Shown: positions 1 through 12,400, numbered from the stretch's first letter. The stretch: 64,000 nucleotides of DNA from Micropterus salmoides (GCF_014851395.1 NW_024040041.1:10284041-10348040); one strand, 5' to 3'. The notes: a model not told the origin generated them from the sequence alone. A program made the numbers and translations.

Positions 1-1140
1 TGTTCCGACATGGACTATCACTCTTGTGATGGAGGATGGGAGCGATGGAATTAGGTCCTGGAGTTTTTTTAAAATGTCAGCCGTGGTGGCACCGGGGAAG
101 CAGCGAGTGGTAGCGTTAAAGAAACGGATGTTTCTGGTTATGGAGTCACCAATTATTAGTGTGGTTGGGGAGAAAAGAGGACGAGGAGATGCCGGTTGTG
201 GGGTCCAGAGCAGGACTGAGCAGAATCTGCTTCAACACTGCATGCGGACTGAGGATGGAGTGTGTGAGCTGCCGAGTGTTGTGTTGGAGTAGCAGTAACA
301 GACCTGAGAGAAGGGCTACCCAACGGTGCAGGGTAGAGACGGCCTCCGGAGCGTCTGAGCACAGCCTCCTTCAGGATCCTACGTTGGGAAGCGGAGGTTT
401 TTGACCGGGATGACGGCCGCCGATCAGGCCCTGCGGCAGACCGGCGGCCCAGTGCAGGAGATGTAGCCGGTGGAGGAGATGCAACAGTGTCGGCAGGCAC
501 TGTGCGCCGAAAGAGATCCGTATCAGGGAGACTCGAAGCCGCAGGTGCATCTGCTGGATGGACCAGAGTGTCGTCAGACAGGGCTGCATAGCGGTTGGAG
601 AGGCTGATGTGTGGAGGAGAGGCAGCCCCATCCGAGCCTCTCTTGCAGCCACGGACCACCACTTCAGCACAGGTTGACTGATGCTTCGGAGTCAAGCAGG
701 AGGAAAGCCTCGGAAGGCTAGAGGGGTCCCAAAACACGGTGTCCTGGATGTTAGCAGTTGCGCTAAGAGAAACAATCTGTTTGGCTTAGCCAGTAAGCAG
801 GGAATCTTTCTCTTTGAGTTCCTCTGAAAGTCGTCGGATGTCTTCCATAAGGTCAGCAATCTTCTTGTTCGCTTTCTTAAGGAGTGTGCAGTCCTTATGG
901 GGTAGAGTTATCTCGGCTAGCATAGTCACCGGAGCTTTGTTGCGATCAGTAGCGTTGATCGCGTTTTTACGGTCATCTAGCTTAAAATCCATGTCGGATG
1001 ACTAAAATCCTTAACCCACGTAAAACTTAAGTTAAAAACTTAAGTTAAATAAAACGGATATAAAAAATGTAACGAAAAAGAGTGGATTAAAACTGGATAA
1101 GAGTCCGGTTTAAGACGGAGCTTCCGACAGGTGGCTACAG
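1..1140 (-). mobile_element. 5' end of a non-LTR retrotransposon, ORF1 region (degenerate, cut by window edge)
   Basis: Read on the minus strand, an ATG at about 992 opens a lysine/glutamate-rich segment that looks like a short coiled coil (residues such as LLKKANKKIADLMEDIRRL). A proline/serine-rich linker containing NRYAALSDD follows. Between about 170 and 1 the text reads as an SGNH-hydrolase/esterase-like block, with a GDS nucleophile motif, a CFPGAT motif and VIVHVGT at the window edge. This order (coiled coil, linker, esterase) is known for ORF1 of several fish LINEs. The linker and esterase parts lie in different frames, with a stop in the linker frame at 156-158, so the copy is probably dead. 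The reverse transcriptase would lie to the left of the window. The 5' boundary near 1140 is a guess from composition. Confidence 0.6.
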
Positions 1141-3640
1141 ACGCCAACGCATGCGCAGAGTGCAGATTACGTCAGCAATTACGTCAGCGATCTTGTGATG
1201 TCTTGTCTCATCCAACCAGCTGTGAATAGAGCAGACCACAGAGTTTGTATATCTGTAATTATTGTCGTCGTAACTAATGTTATCATTATTTACAGTATAT
1301 GATTATTTCAGAGGTTAGATTACCTAAAAACAACAATGCTCATATAAATCTTTTTAAGAATGACGCTGCATATCTTGTAAATTAATCCAATCACATTGAT
1401 TCACAAGTTACATACATTTTAATAGAATATAAATAGAAGAAGTTATTGAAATATAAGTTTTGTAATTGTATCAGTTTGTTTTAACATATATTCAATATTT
1501 AATTTCAGTAAATGTCCACAGTAGCAGCGGGTATCCGAGGTGTTTACGTTACCAGGGTAACACACTGTGACGGGGTGCAGGGTGTTCTGAATGGAAGAAT
1601 TTTGTCGAGGGAAGTTCCCTTAACTGACATTCCCTGAGCAGGGAGTAGTACTGTTTATATACACTGTCGATCGGAACGCAGCCGTTGAGAAGGGTCCGAA
1701 GGGTCCAGCTGCAGCCCACAGACAAACGTGACAGAAGTTGACCTTCCATATATGGTTCGTCCCACAAGCCACCACAAAAAAGAGCCAATAAATAAGTGTC
1801 AACGTACCAATCAGTGTACATTATGCATTAATGTTTACTTATACTATAATTATATAATATTGTTATAGTATATTAATACTGTAAATATTTATTTATAATA
1901 GCGTAATGATAATAATAAAGCAATGTTTAAATTCATACTGTTGTTGTTGTATATTTTATTTGTTCCAAAGTGATTTTAAGTTTCACAAACCAAGAATATT
2001 CTGTAACTTTACATCACGAGCCAGATGTATCTCGATTTAGGTTGAAACTTTACAACATTACTGAGATTTTAATGATAGAATAGCGTTACTAACATAAACA
2101 CTATCGTTCAGCTGTTGCTGGACACGTCTGCTGTGTTGGCTGCAGTGGTCTGTGTGACTGGAACTGGGGGAGCTAACCGGAGCTAGCTGGTTAACTATTC
2201 TTGACAGCCCCCCGAAGTACTCTTACCCTAACCATCACAGGGTGTGTGCCCAAAGTTATTGATTGTATGCATGTCAACCGGTTAACGTTAACCCTACAGT
2301 GGCTAACCTCCGTTGTGTTGCTGTTCAGCCTCCGCTAACTGTATATTGACACCCACCGGCACCATGGTCGGCACTTATCAACTCCAAAAACGTTTGAACA
2401 CATTTTCGATTTGCCGTCAGTTTTCGTCAGACTGCCGATATTCGTCATCTACACAGTTGATTTCTCGCCTCAAAACTTCTCAGAAGTGTATTTAAGTTCT
2501 GTTGTTGGCCTCTCAAGAATAAAACGGTTAACATTAGGAACTATACTGTACGTGAGCCGAGATTAACCCTTACACGTCATCACGTTTTGTGATCAAGAAC
2601 ACTTCCGGGATTCTTAACCGTTCTTGCCAAAAATGCAAACTTGTGTATTGGGACAGTACTTGGGCCACAAAAGATGACGTTTCACAAGAACACAAGAACA
2701 CAAGTACAGACAGGAACACAGATTGAGAAAGGCCCCTCAACTTCCCCTGCTCCTCGACGAGCCTCAGACACACATATTTCATTTAATGGTGTAGTCAGCT
2801 GCAGCTCCATCATATAGGCATAGCTGAGTTTTGATTGATAAGATAATAGCATAATAATGGTCATGTAAACAGTAAAAGTAGGCATACACTTCATGAAATA
2901 GCCTACCGTTTTTTTTTCAACAGGACTCTGATAAGTAGGCTAGCCTAATAATTGCCTATCTCATTGATGATGAGTTGCACCACTATGTTATTTAGCACTT
3001 AGCGCCTAAAGCCATTATTTTTTTTAATGGTTTAAGATATTGTAATTGACAGTTTAGCTTTCAAATACATTTATTTGATTATGTCTAGTATGTGCTATTA
3101 TATGTTATTTAATTTATTCAATTCGTCTTATCTCTTCGTCTGCCTTTTTTTCTTCCATCCTGGGCATCATTATCGTATCTTAATTAGTCTAATTTAGGCC
3201 TACTCCAAAATAATATGATGTAGGCTACCACGCATCAAGTTCAAGCCAAATAGACTATAATATTTGGATTTGAATTTATTGGGTCTTCTTTCTTTCCTTT
3301 AAATAATGCACAAATTAAAAAAATGAAATGATTAGCCTATTAACCTGGCCCTTCTGAATGCACAGACATAATGCAGTTGTTTGTTGTGATTTGTGATGTT
3401 TTTTCGTCTACATATTTCAAGCTCTTTATTTACTTGATTCTCAGAACTGAGTAAACTGATTGTAGTCATGTTCTAGAACAGAACACTAAGCAGCTGCAGA
3501 AGGAACGCCCTTTTTAAACGGAAACATCAAACAATCGTCATTTCCATACCTGAAGCATTTGAGCATGTTTTGGAGAGTGAAATCGCAAAGAATATATGCA
3601 ATAACAGACAGTTTTTGAAACAAAACTAACTCTTTAGGAA
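1141..3640. other. Intergenic DNA, no recognisable gene
   Basis: This AT-rich stretch holds only short unsupported ORFs. A Kozak-like ATG at 2364 opens a short reading frame with no family resemblance, and the sequence around 2300-2750 has the look of an old dispersed repeat that I cannot name. No tRNA, CRISPR or long tandem array is visible. Confidence 0.5.
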
Positions 3641-3647
3641 TTAGAAA

Positions 3648-4643
3648 ATGGAATTCGAGGTGAATACCACAGCTTCTCAAGATTTTGAATCCCTCCATAA
3701 AAGCACAGCCCTCAGCTTGGAGAACAAACACACAAACAATCAGGCTTTGCAGAAAAGGTTAAAGGATTTGATGGGCTGGGACACTAAGGACACCAGCAGT
3801 GTCCCGGAAACAAGAAATAATTATGAGATAGATTACCAGGACCAAGCCACCAATCCTGAAGATTGTAAATCCAAGGGAATCCAGATAAAGTTGCGTGCGT
3901 GGCAAGATATGGAGAACGCCAATAAACTCCTCCTACAAGAGAAGGAGGCCTGGGAGGCAGAGAGGAAGAAATTGGATTGGGAGATTATCATCCTCACAAA
4001 AGAAAAGTGTGAAGCTGAGGAGAAGCAGAAACAGGCCCTGCGAGACAGAGAAGATCTACAGAAAGAGAAGGACACGATCACCAAGGAGGCCAAGATGAAC
4101 TGTAGGACTTGGGAGGAGGAGATCGCGATCCTGACAAAACAGAAGTGTCAGGTGGAGGACAAGGAAAAAGAGGCCATAAAAATCAACAAGGCTCTTCAAA
4201 GAGAAGTTCAGGAGTATCAGACACTGCTCCAAAAGGAAAAACAGTTCAGTGAGGCAAGAGTCAGGGCTCACACAAGGGAGGATGCACTGAGAGCCGCACT
4301 GGAGGAGGCGGAAGAAGTTCACAGCTTCGATGAGCTGCTTATAGAGAAGCTTCAAGAGGAGGTAAATGTTCTTCGTGAAAGGATTAGGGTGTTTGGAAAG
4401 TGGCAGCAGAGTGAGGACGGCTTAAGTTTTAGGGAGGTGCAGGACATGGGGAGTGAACCCGATAGGCTTTCGTTGCGGCGAAAGTTTGTCAGGCTCTTCA
4501 TCCCGGGATGGAGGAGGCGTTACAGGAGCAGTGATACAGTGGAGTATGTGGAGCCAGGGGAGCAACCCAGAGAGGAGACGCAGAGGAGGCCGACGTTATG
4601 GGAGAGGTTTCTCAAGGTCTGCAACCGAACAACAACAATGTAA
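3648..4643 (+). CDS. Uncharacterised intronless coiled-coil protein, 331 residues
   Basis: I do not recognise this gene. It is a single uninterrupted ORF, starting at an ATG preceded by A/G-rich sequence and ending in TAA. Residues about 1-80 are polar and low in structure. Residues about 82-248 are rich in E, K, Q and L in a coiled-coil pattern. That region holds a repeated block: LDWEIIILTKEKC at 109-121 matches WEEEIAILTKQKC at 155-167, a period of 46 residues. A basic patch lies near 273-293 (LSLRRKFVRLFIPGWRRR) before an acidic, proline-containing tail. No signal peptide or membrane segment is seen. Codon use looks coding throughout, and an AATAAA lies about 320 bases after the stop. It could be a lineage-specific gene, a retrocopy of a coiled-coil gene, or the last exon of a larger gene. 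Expression is untested. Confidence 0.6.
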   Translation: MEFEVNTTASQDFESLHKSTALSLENKHTNNQALQKRLKDLMGWDTKDTSSVPETRNNYEIDYQDQATNPEDCKSKGIQIKLRAWQDMENANKLLLQEKEAWEAERKKLDWEIIILTKEKCEAEEKQKQALRDREDLQKEKDTITKEAKMNCRTWEEEIAILTKQKCQVEDKEKEAIKINKALQREVQEYQTLLQKEKQFSEARVRAHTREDALRAALEEAEEVHSFDELLIEKLQEEVNVLRERIRVFGKWQQSEDGLSFREVQDMGSEPDRLSLRRKFVRLFIPGWRRRYRSSDTVEYVEPGEQPREETQRRPTLWERFLKVCNRTTTM

Positions 4644-4961
4644 AACGTAAGGTACAGGTTAGTCCCACAAGAATGAGGAATGATTGTAAACAGTGGGAGT
4701 AAATATATTGATGGGGTTTGTCCTGCAGACACCATCCAGCCCAGAAAGGGGGGCTTCCCTCTTGTGTGATCTTTCCAGAGGTTTCTTCCAGTTTCCTTGT
4801 AAACAGACTCTGGGAGTTGTTCCTTGTCACTGCACTAGCATCTCCTACTAGCTGTCCCTCGTACCTAGACAGTGGGGTCTTCAGCATACATTTTCAGGTG
4901 TTTTATCCTTCCTCCTGTTGAAGATCCTCCTCAATTAATCCCCAATTTATATGATGACAAC

Positions 4962-4967
4962 AATAAA
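4962..4967 (+). promoter_or_regulatory. Candidate polyadenylation signal of the coiled-coil gene
   Basis: AATAAA lies 319 bases after the stop at 4643 with no other gene between. It supports a short 3' UTR, but a hexamer in AT-rich DNA is weak evidence. Confidence 0.35.
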
Positions 4968-4989
4968 ATAATGCAGCATAGACGCATCA

Positions 4990-7857
4990 TAGTTACACCA
5001 ACATGGATCTAAACAGTCTCATTAAATTAGTTTGTGAATCTGAACTAATTTATTTGCCAAAGCTTCAGACAAAATATGAGCAAAGGAAAGAACTTGCAGT
5101 GATAAGTGGTGACATAAATGTGTACCTTTCTTTCCTCTGCAGTCTTTTCTTGCCATGTTGACTTATTTAAATGTATTCAATGATAAACAAGTGAGCTAAC
5201 TTACAGGCCTTTATATAAAGAGAAACTATCAAACTACAAATTGACTCCTCAACCATCACTCCAACCAGGCAAAATAAGGAAAATCAGGCCCTACCTCACT
5301 CAGTATGCCACCCAGCTTCTGGTACACTCTCCTAACCTCTAACATACACTTTCTGTGCTTTTCTTCTCCTATCCCCTTAAAATTATCTTGTAATGATTGT
5401 ACTTTTTTGTTAACTCTTACTTCTTTCCCTAGGTTTATTCTGTTCCCATAGTGCCCTCTACAGGTGAAACACCATCATAATTTTGCAGGACTCTGACCTG
5501 CAATAATGTGAACAATTTCCCTAAACTAATAGCTTCAATCAATGAATCTACTTTCCTGGTGCAATAGTAATAAGCAATAATACAACATGCTGGATAATTT
5601 GATGTTTAATGATGATCTGTAGTTTGGTCTGTTTCTTTCAGTGTCTGACAGCAAGCTTCAGCATAATCAACTAACTCCTGTGTTACCAAGGCATCCACGC
5701 AAAAATGGTTTCAAATAATTTAATGGAATAAATGAATACTTTTAACATTACATAAAAGCATCAGGACATTCACAACGTGCTTCATTATAATCACTGGCAA
5801 CAAAGCCGTCTTACAGGGCTGAAGTGAGTCCGACGCACACCCCGTGATGAGATACAAAAGGTAGACATGATATGGCAACATAAGGACACTGAGTGAAGAC
5901 ATGTTAAGCACACTGTGGTATGGCTTATTCAGATTACATTCACCTTTTTGCATTAGAGAAACAATACCTTAAAAAAGGGTTGTTACATCTGAGCAGAAAA
6001 ATTAGTTTTAGTAAAAAATAAAAGAAACAAATGTGGAAAAAAAAAAAAAAAGAATCGTTAAGCCCAAATTGCACTAAACTAAAATCATACGTTAGGTGGA
6101 ATAAAAAATGTGAGGTTGCTGTTAATAGTTAAATGCATACACCTTCAAACCAAAATTTGTCTTGTTCGTAGCAGGAAGGAAGGCATCCATGATCCCACAT
6201 TGTTTGACCTATCACATTAAAACTTTGACCATGCAGTCACAAGTACAGTTACCATCCTAGATACAGAATTAAAACTCCATCACTGACGCCACAGAATTAG
6301 GAACAGTAAAATCTAAAATACTATCAAAGACGCTTCTTCGGTGTCATCTCACTGGCCGATGTGACAGAACTTAAAACAAAGATTTTCTGCTTGTGAAATT
6401 CTCTGGGTGTGCTCAGCATAGTGACCACAATCTAAACTTTGTCCTAAAACAATAAATACAGAACAGTTGAGTTTTGTTCATGGCACAGGAACGTTGAGAA
6501 GAAAATAAATAATAAGTAACTGTCCTAAATCAAGTGTCAAGCTTAGAGCTTTTGATGGCACAGGAAATCCATTTTTTCCCCAAAATAAAATCTCCACAAA
6601 CACAGCGTCACTGTCTCAGCAACATCTCCTCACACTGTTTGGCATCTTGTCCAAGTCAGCTCATCCAAATGTAACAAAACAGAAATATTATCGATACAGT
6701 GATTCACCCTAGCACAAGACAGTCTCATGCTAACACCACAACACTCTCACACAACTGTAAGACAACAGTGAAATTCAATACATTTAAGGTTAAGTAGCTT
6801 TAAAATGTTCCTGACTGTGTGAGTAACATCCATTAAAATGTTCGCCAGCAGTTAATATTGACAGGTTTTGGCTGCGGGAGAGAGCGGGGGGAGGGGGGTG
6901 GTGGTGATGTTCATTTCTCTGGACATGCAAAAATCACTTGAAGCCGACTGGAACGAATTCACAAAGCAATTACACTTCCTCATGCATCACAACCTGAAAG
7001 CAGCCTGTGGAAAGATCAAATCTGCTCATTTACAATCCAACAACATGTGTCTATCTTGGATTCATCCTCTACCACGGGAATGTGTTTTCAAATTCACTTA
7101 CAAAAGAGAGAAGTTGAAGTGTGGGCGAGTGCAGAACAGAAATATAAAAAGGACAGGCTTCAGGAAGCTTTTTTGGCCCTTGGAAGTTGTGTGGTAGTTT
7201 CCAGAGAGAGAGGCATGTCACAAAACCAGCTGTAACAAGCCTGCTAATATGGTTTCATGGACAGATTCAGAGAGGCGTCTGTTCCCCACAGGCAGAAAAT
7301 GTCAACATATGTGAGTTTGTTCAAGTAATCCTGAAAAACATGTTTACATTGAGCTGAGATGATATCATAGCTGCTCAGTGATTGGTGGGTGTTCACAAGA
7401 GCTGTGATTTAACCAGTTAGAAAGCTGGTTGAGGTCAGACCAGCACTTACGACACAGACAGCCATGGTGGAATAGAGTTTTTTAAGATGAAAATATATGT
7501 GGGTGTGTGTGTGTGTGATGGGGAAGGGGGGTGGGGGTGAGGGGGCTGACCTTCGTCTGCTCTGTTATGTGTGTTTGTGAGTGTCAACATGCTATGGACC
7601 AAACACACACACAAGTAAACCACTCACTGACACTCATGACTCACTCTGTCTCCTTATTTCTGCACACAAAGGAAAGAGCGAGAGCAGAGAGAACGACAGC
7701 AAGGCAGAGAGAGATTTCACAGATGAAACAATAACCAGTTGAGAGGTTGTCCTGAAACTAAAGCGACCATAGACCTTATTAAGATCCCCTTTGGTTCATT
7801 AATAACCAAAGGGTCAAAGATGATGTCTGCTAAAATGTGTGTCCTCCCAGTATAACA
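4990..7857 (-). other. Gene-free stretch, possibly the 3' UTR of the minus-strand gene at 7858
   Basis: No coding exon is visible. Unbroken non-repetitive sequence runs leftwards from the stop at 7858. An ATTAAA-type hexamer on the minus strand near 5718-5725 could end a long 3' UTR. An A-run lies at about 6038-6052. G-rich tracts lie at about 6884-6905 and 7500-7550. The 3' UTR reading is inference only. Confidence 0.3.
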
Positions 7858-8201
7858 TTAGATTTTGTATAAAACGCTGGTGGTGTAGTTAAAACTGAAA
7901 CAAGTTGCTGCTGCACTGCTCCCGATGGCGGGCTGTAGGTACTGCTGAGTAATGCGCTGGCTGAGGTAGAGCAGTATCAGGCTGTCCTCCTCACCCAGCC
8001 CCAGCTGCTCCTGCAGGAAGCAGCGGCGTCGGCCCTTTACAACCTCTGGCCCCTCCGTGGAGCTGACCGGCAGGTGGAGGTGGTGGGTGAAGGTAAGCAG
8101 GAAGGCCTTGGCTGCCAGGCGGCAGAGTGTGCTCTGTAACTGAAGGAAGTAGGTGGAGCCACGGCGGATGTAGGTGCGGTGGTCAGCTATGTTGGCAAGG
8201 A
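7858..8201 (-). CDS. C-terminal end of an unrecognised gene, last 113 codons, cut by assembly gap
   Basis: On the minus strand an open frame runs from the gap edge (first whole codon at 8199) to TAA at 7858-7860. It has strong coding character: high GC, no stops, and charged/leucine-rich helical text. It contains YIRRGSTYFLQLQSTLC near the start, RRRCFLQEQLGLGEEDSL in the middle and YLSQRITQQYLQP towards the end, and finishes VLYKI. There is no signal peptide, transmembrane segment or familiar motif in the visible part. It looks like the last exon of a large intracellular protein, but I cannot name it. It points away from the CARD11 exons on the other side of the gap, so the two genes would be divergent if the join is real. 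Confidence 0.6.
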
Positions 8202-8701
8202 NNNNNNNNNNNNNNNNNNNNNNNNNNNNNNNNNNNNNNNNNNNNNNNNNNNNNNNNNNNNNNNNNNNNNNNNNNNNNNNNNNNNNNNNNNNNNNNNNNN
8301 NNNNNNNNNNNNNNNNNNNNNNNNNNNNNNNNNNNNNNNNNNNNNNNNNNNNNNNNNNNNNNNNNNNNNNNNNNNNNNNNNNNNNNNNNNNNNNNNNNNN
8401 NNNNNNNNNNNNNNNNNNNNNNNNNNNNNNNNNNNNNNNNNNNNNNNNNNNNNNNNNNNNNNNNNNNNNNNNNNNNNNNNNNNNNNNNNNNNNNNNNNNN
8501 NNNNNNNNNNNNNNNNNNNNNNNNNNNNNNNNNNNNNNNNNNNNNNNNNNNNNNNNNNNNNNNNNNNNNNNNNNNNNNNNNNNNNNNNNNNNNNNNNNNN
8601 NNNNNNNNNNNNNNNNNNNNNNNNNNNNNNNNNNNNNNNNNNNNNNNNNNNNNNNNNNNNNNNNNNNNNNNNNNNNNNNNNNNNNNNNNNNNNNNNNNNN
8701 N
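8202..8701. other. Assembly gap, 500 N
   Basis: Exactly 500 N characters. A round number usually marks a gap of unknown size, so the true distance between the flanking exons cannot be taken from these coordinates. Coding exons are truncated on both sides, on opposite strands. Confidence 0.97.
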
Positions 8702-9417
8702 CTTCAGAGGGATCTAGCGGATGGCTCACTGGCTTCTGGTGACTCCTTCTACATACGGGTCAATCTCAATATCTCCAGCCAATCAGACAACTGCACTCTG
8801 AGTGTGCACTGTGATGAGGTGGTGCATGTGCTGGACACCAGGCACCAGAGCCGCTGTGAGTGGCTCTGTTCTCGTGTCGACCCCTACACCGGCTCCAACC
8901 TGCCCGACCGTGGCACCATACCCAGCAACTCACGGTATAGTGAAGTTCTATTAAAACTAAAAGCGCTGACATTCTGACATTAAGATATGAAACACGCGCA
9001 GTTAAATTATAATGTTAGAAAGCCAGTGTGGTGTCAAAGACGCTTGAAATGCTGGACGTAAGTGAGTAACATGCGTCTGTTCTGCAATAGTGCTGCAGGA
9101 TCCTGAGCAGGATGCAAACGTGATTTAACAGTTGAGCAGCTATGCAAAGTTTAGCAGGGGTCCTGAGGGGTCTACATCCACTTTCAGGATGCAAAGTTTC
9201 ACTGATCTCCCCAACACAGCAGAAGAATCTAGTCACACACAAACACATGCACACTCACTCACACACACACACACACACACACCTCTGTACATTTTTACAC
9301 CCAAGTCCCACAATATGTTGTCACCAAGAAGAACAGGAAACAGCTTGAGGCAGGGCAGACTCTTAAATGATAATACATTTTACTTTTTTAGTTGCGTCAA
9401 AATCATAAAATGTTGAG

Positions 9418-9456
<39 letters not shown>

Positions 9457-12400
9457 TAGGGCCCAGCAGCTGCTCTTGGTAAAAATTCAGAAGTTAGTGT
9501 GTCGAGGGGGGAAAGAAGAGAATGAAATCCATCGCAACAGCAGGGTAAGACACATCTGAACTTTCCTGAATTTTTTGGGAGGGGGAGGGGTAAAGTTCAA
9601 AAATCATATAGATATATTTGAATATGTGACATTATCATAGCCACACATTCCCATTTGACTGAAGCAATATGTCAAAGCAACTCTTCTGCAGCACCTGGCA
9701 TCATTCAAGGTCGCTTTGCATGTTTATTAATTATATTTTGCAGATTATATTTACTCTTAAATTGTATTGTTAGTTGAAACAATTTGCTTCGTGCTGGAAA
9801 TCAAGAGAGGACTCTCCAAACACTGCCACTCCTCTCTACAGATGTCATACAAAACAAATATAAGAAACCCTTTTTGTTCAAGGTCCAGGGCTGTTGTGAT
9901 GTCAAACCCATTTAAGTTGTTTAGCTAATTTTTGTGTAGGTTTACTTGGTGTCAGCAGAAGCTTAATATTAATGATCAATGGTCAAAACAACTTTATCGC
10001 GACATCCCTACTTAAGTTTAAGCCTTGCAACGTTTCCGCTACTAAAACATTCTGCATTATTTTAAGTCGGAATTGTGCATTACTTCAACAAAGAAAAAGC
10101 AAATAGAGCTGTTTACTTGTTCGTCACTGTGTCTGATATATAAGTTGTGTGCATGTGCCTGTACAGAACAATTTACAGCCGGAAGAAGGCAGCCCCTCTC
10201 CTGATCCTAAAGCCAGCCCACGCATGTCTAGAGCCAGCATCTTCCTCACTCAGATACTACAGGTAATGAAGTGCAAAACCTCCTGTTGTGGAACAAGACT
10301 TTAGTCTCTTCAGTACAGTGGTGCACTCATGCCACAGCCTTCAGGCTCACATGTCTTGTGTTGAACGCACTGAAACATCACTGTGAACGAATACTTCTTA
10401 ACTGAAACTAAAGAATGTGTATTTTGTTATCAATCACTTACACCCCATATGATTTCATTCCACATGACAAATTTTGTAAGTGATTTTACAACAGCAAAAC
10501 AATATTAAAACAGCCATAAAAACTTTATAACTCAGGTATAATTTTGTCATCTCAGTATGTGCAGCATTGTGGAACAAAGCAGTATAGCTAAGATGCCTCC
10601 AATAATACTTCTCTATGTCTGTTTGATTTGTAGTTTGTCAGCAGGGTGGATATCAAGTACAAGCGAATGAACAGCAGTGAACGCGTGAGGATCATCAACT
10701 CAGCAAGCACAACACTACCCAGACAAAGTTTTGAGATGCTTAGACCAGAAGGTGAGTCCAAAGTGATGCAGAGGGAACAAAACTCCACATCAGTAGCTAG
10801 AAAAAAACATTAGTAAGAGGCAACATTTTCTGAAAAGAAATGTACGCAGCATGCTGCTGAAATTTTACTGTTTCAAAATTAGATATGCTGAAACAGTTGA
10901 AAGTTTCAGTTTTAAGTGGCAGAGAAAATCTAAATATTGAAAGCAGTTAAATTAGCAGCTCAAACAGAAGTGCTTGAAAACTTCAGTTTAAGCACAAGCA
11001 CTGAATGAAGTTGAAGTGAAAGTGCTGAAAAAACTGCTAAAATGTCAGTTGATGTGTAAGGGGTGAAAGCAGATGAAATGCTGAAGTGTGCATTATAGGC
11101 AGTTGAAATGTCAGCTGAAGCAAAAGATCTGAAAGTAGTTGAACTATACACTGAAGAATAAAAATCAGCAACCATGTAATGGGTGAAAGCAGTTGAAGGG
11201 TCACTTAAAGTGTAGGTTAATGGGACAGTTGAAGCCTATAGTGAGTGTATTTGGATATAAAAATCTTGGGTTCGAAAAGAACTAAAAACTTCAACTTTGT
11301 TTTAAAATACATTAATTTGAAAGGACACAAAAATAGAACAGTTGTGAATAAATGCAAATGTCCTAAATGAACTGAGCATTTTGAAGGTTGAATGAATTTC
11401 CTGAGTATAACGATGTTGCAGCATCCTTAAAAAATGTCCATAAGAAGAATATGAATAGAAGAATATCACTGAAGGCGAGCACAGTAATCATACTTTGTGA
11501 AAACCATTGTTTTATCCTTAAACAAAGTTAATTTTTATTCCACATACAGTATGTAAAGTATACAATGTTTTAGCGTGTGAATCTTTATCTTGAAAATGGG
11601 TTAGCTCCTACAAGAGGCAAGTTAACTAAAGGTTAAAAATTCCTGTTCCGAGGATTTAAATTGATAATCGGGTACCTTGTGGAGCTTCAGGCTGTCTGCC
11701 CATGTGTGTATCATTGTGTGTACCTCTTCTGCTGTCTTGGCTGAAAACAGATGCTGCTGACCCAGACAGTGAGCTGAGCAGGAGTTTGAGCCTGATTCCC
11801 TACAGTCCCGTCACGCCCCAGCGGACCCAGAGGAGAAGACCAGTCCTCTTCACTCCCACTGCTCTAGCCAAAACCTTTATCCAGAAAATACTCAACATGG
11901 GGGGAGCCATGGACTTTAATACCTGCAATCCAGGTCAGTGTATGTTGGGGACAAACAAAAGCTTGCTGCAAAGCCCGTCATCTTAATCACAATTCCACCT
12001 CGTTCATCAATTGTGAATCAAATATAGAGGAGATAGTGGATAACAAGGGGGGAGAAGCGGGGAAAAGGAAGCTACTACTGGGATTCAGGTCAACTATTGT
12101 ACTGCACTGTGGAGTAAATGTTAAGGTGTGTAACCAGAGACACGGTGGGGGCAGTGTGCAAGATGGCCTACTTGATAATTAGGAGAATGATGCATGATGA
12201 TGACAATGTCACAGAGGCATTCAAATCCCCAAAAGGTATATTTTAGACAAACCAACTGCTCCCATGTCGGGGGGGTCAGACAAGTTGCTGGTGTACAGAG
12301 TCGAACATCTGCGTGATGTCTTGACTACATGGAGAGTCCCCTGGGCAAAAACCTCAAAAGTTTCTGTTCCTTCTGTATTTATTGTGCTGTGGTGATCATT

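Noticed and set aside
1549..1821. 90-codon minus-strand frame
   Set aside because: No recognisable domain and no splice context; the overlapping alternative frame is equally open.
2313..2495. Short ORF with Kozak-like start near 2364
   Set aside because: No splice continuation, no domain, and the surrounding text looks like a dispersed repeat.
8127..8977. Long reading frames running through the N gap on several frames
   Set aside because: They are open only because N carries no stops. The plus-strand CARD11 exon starts at 8702 at the earliest and the minus-strand gene ends at 8201.
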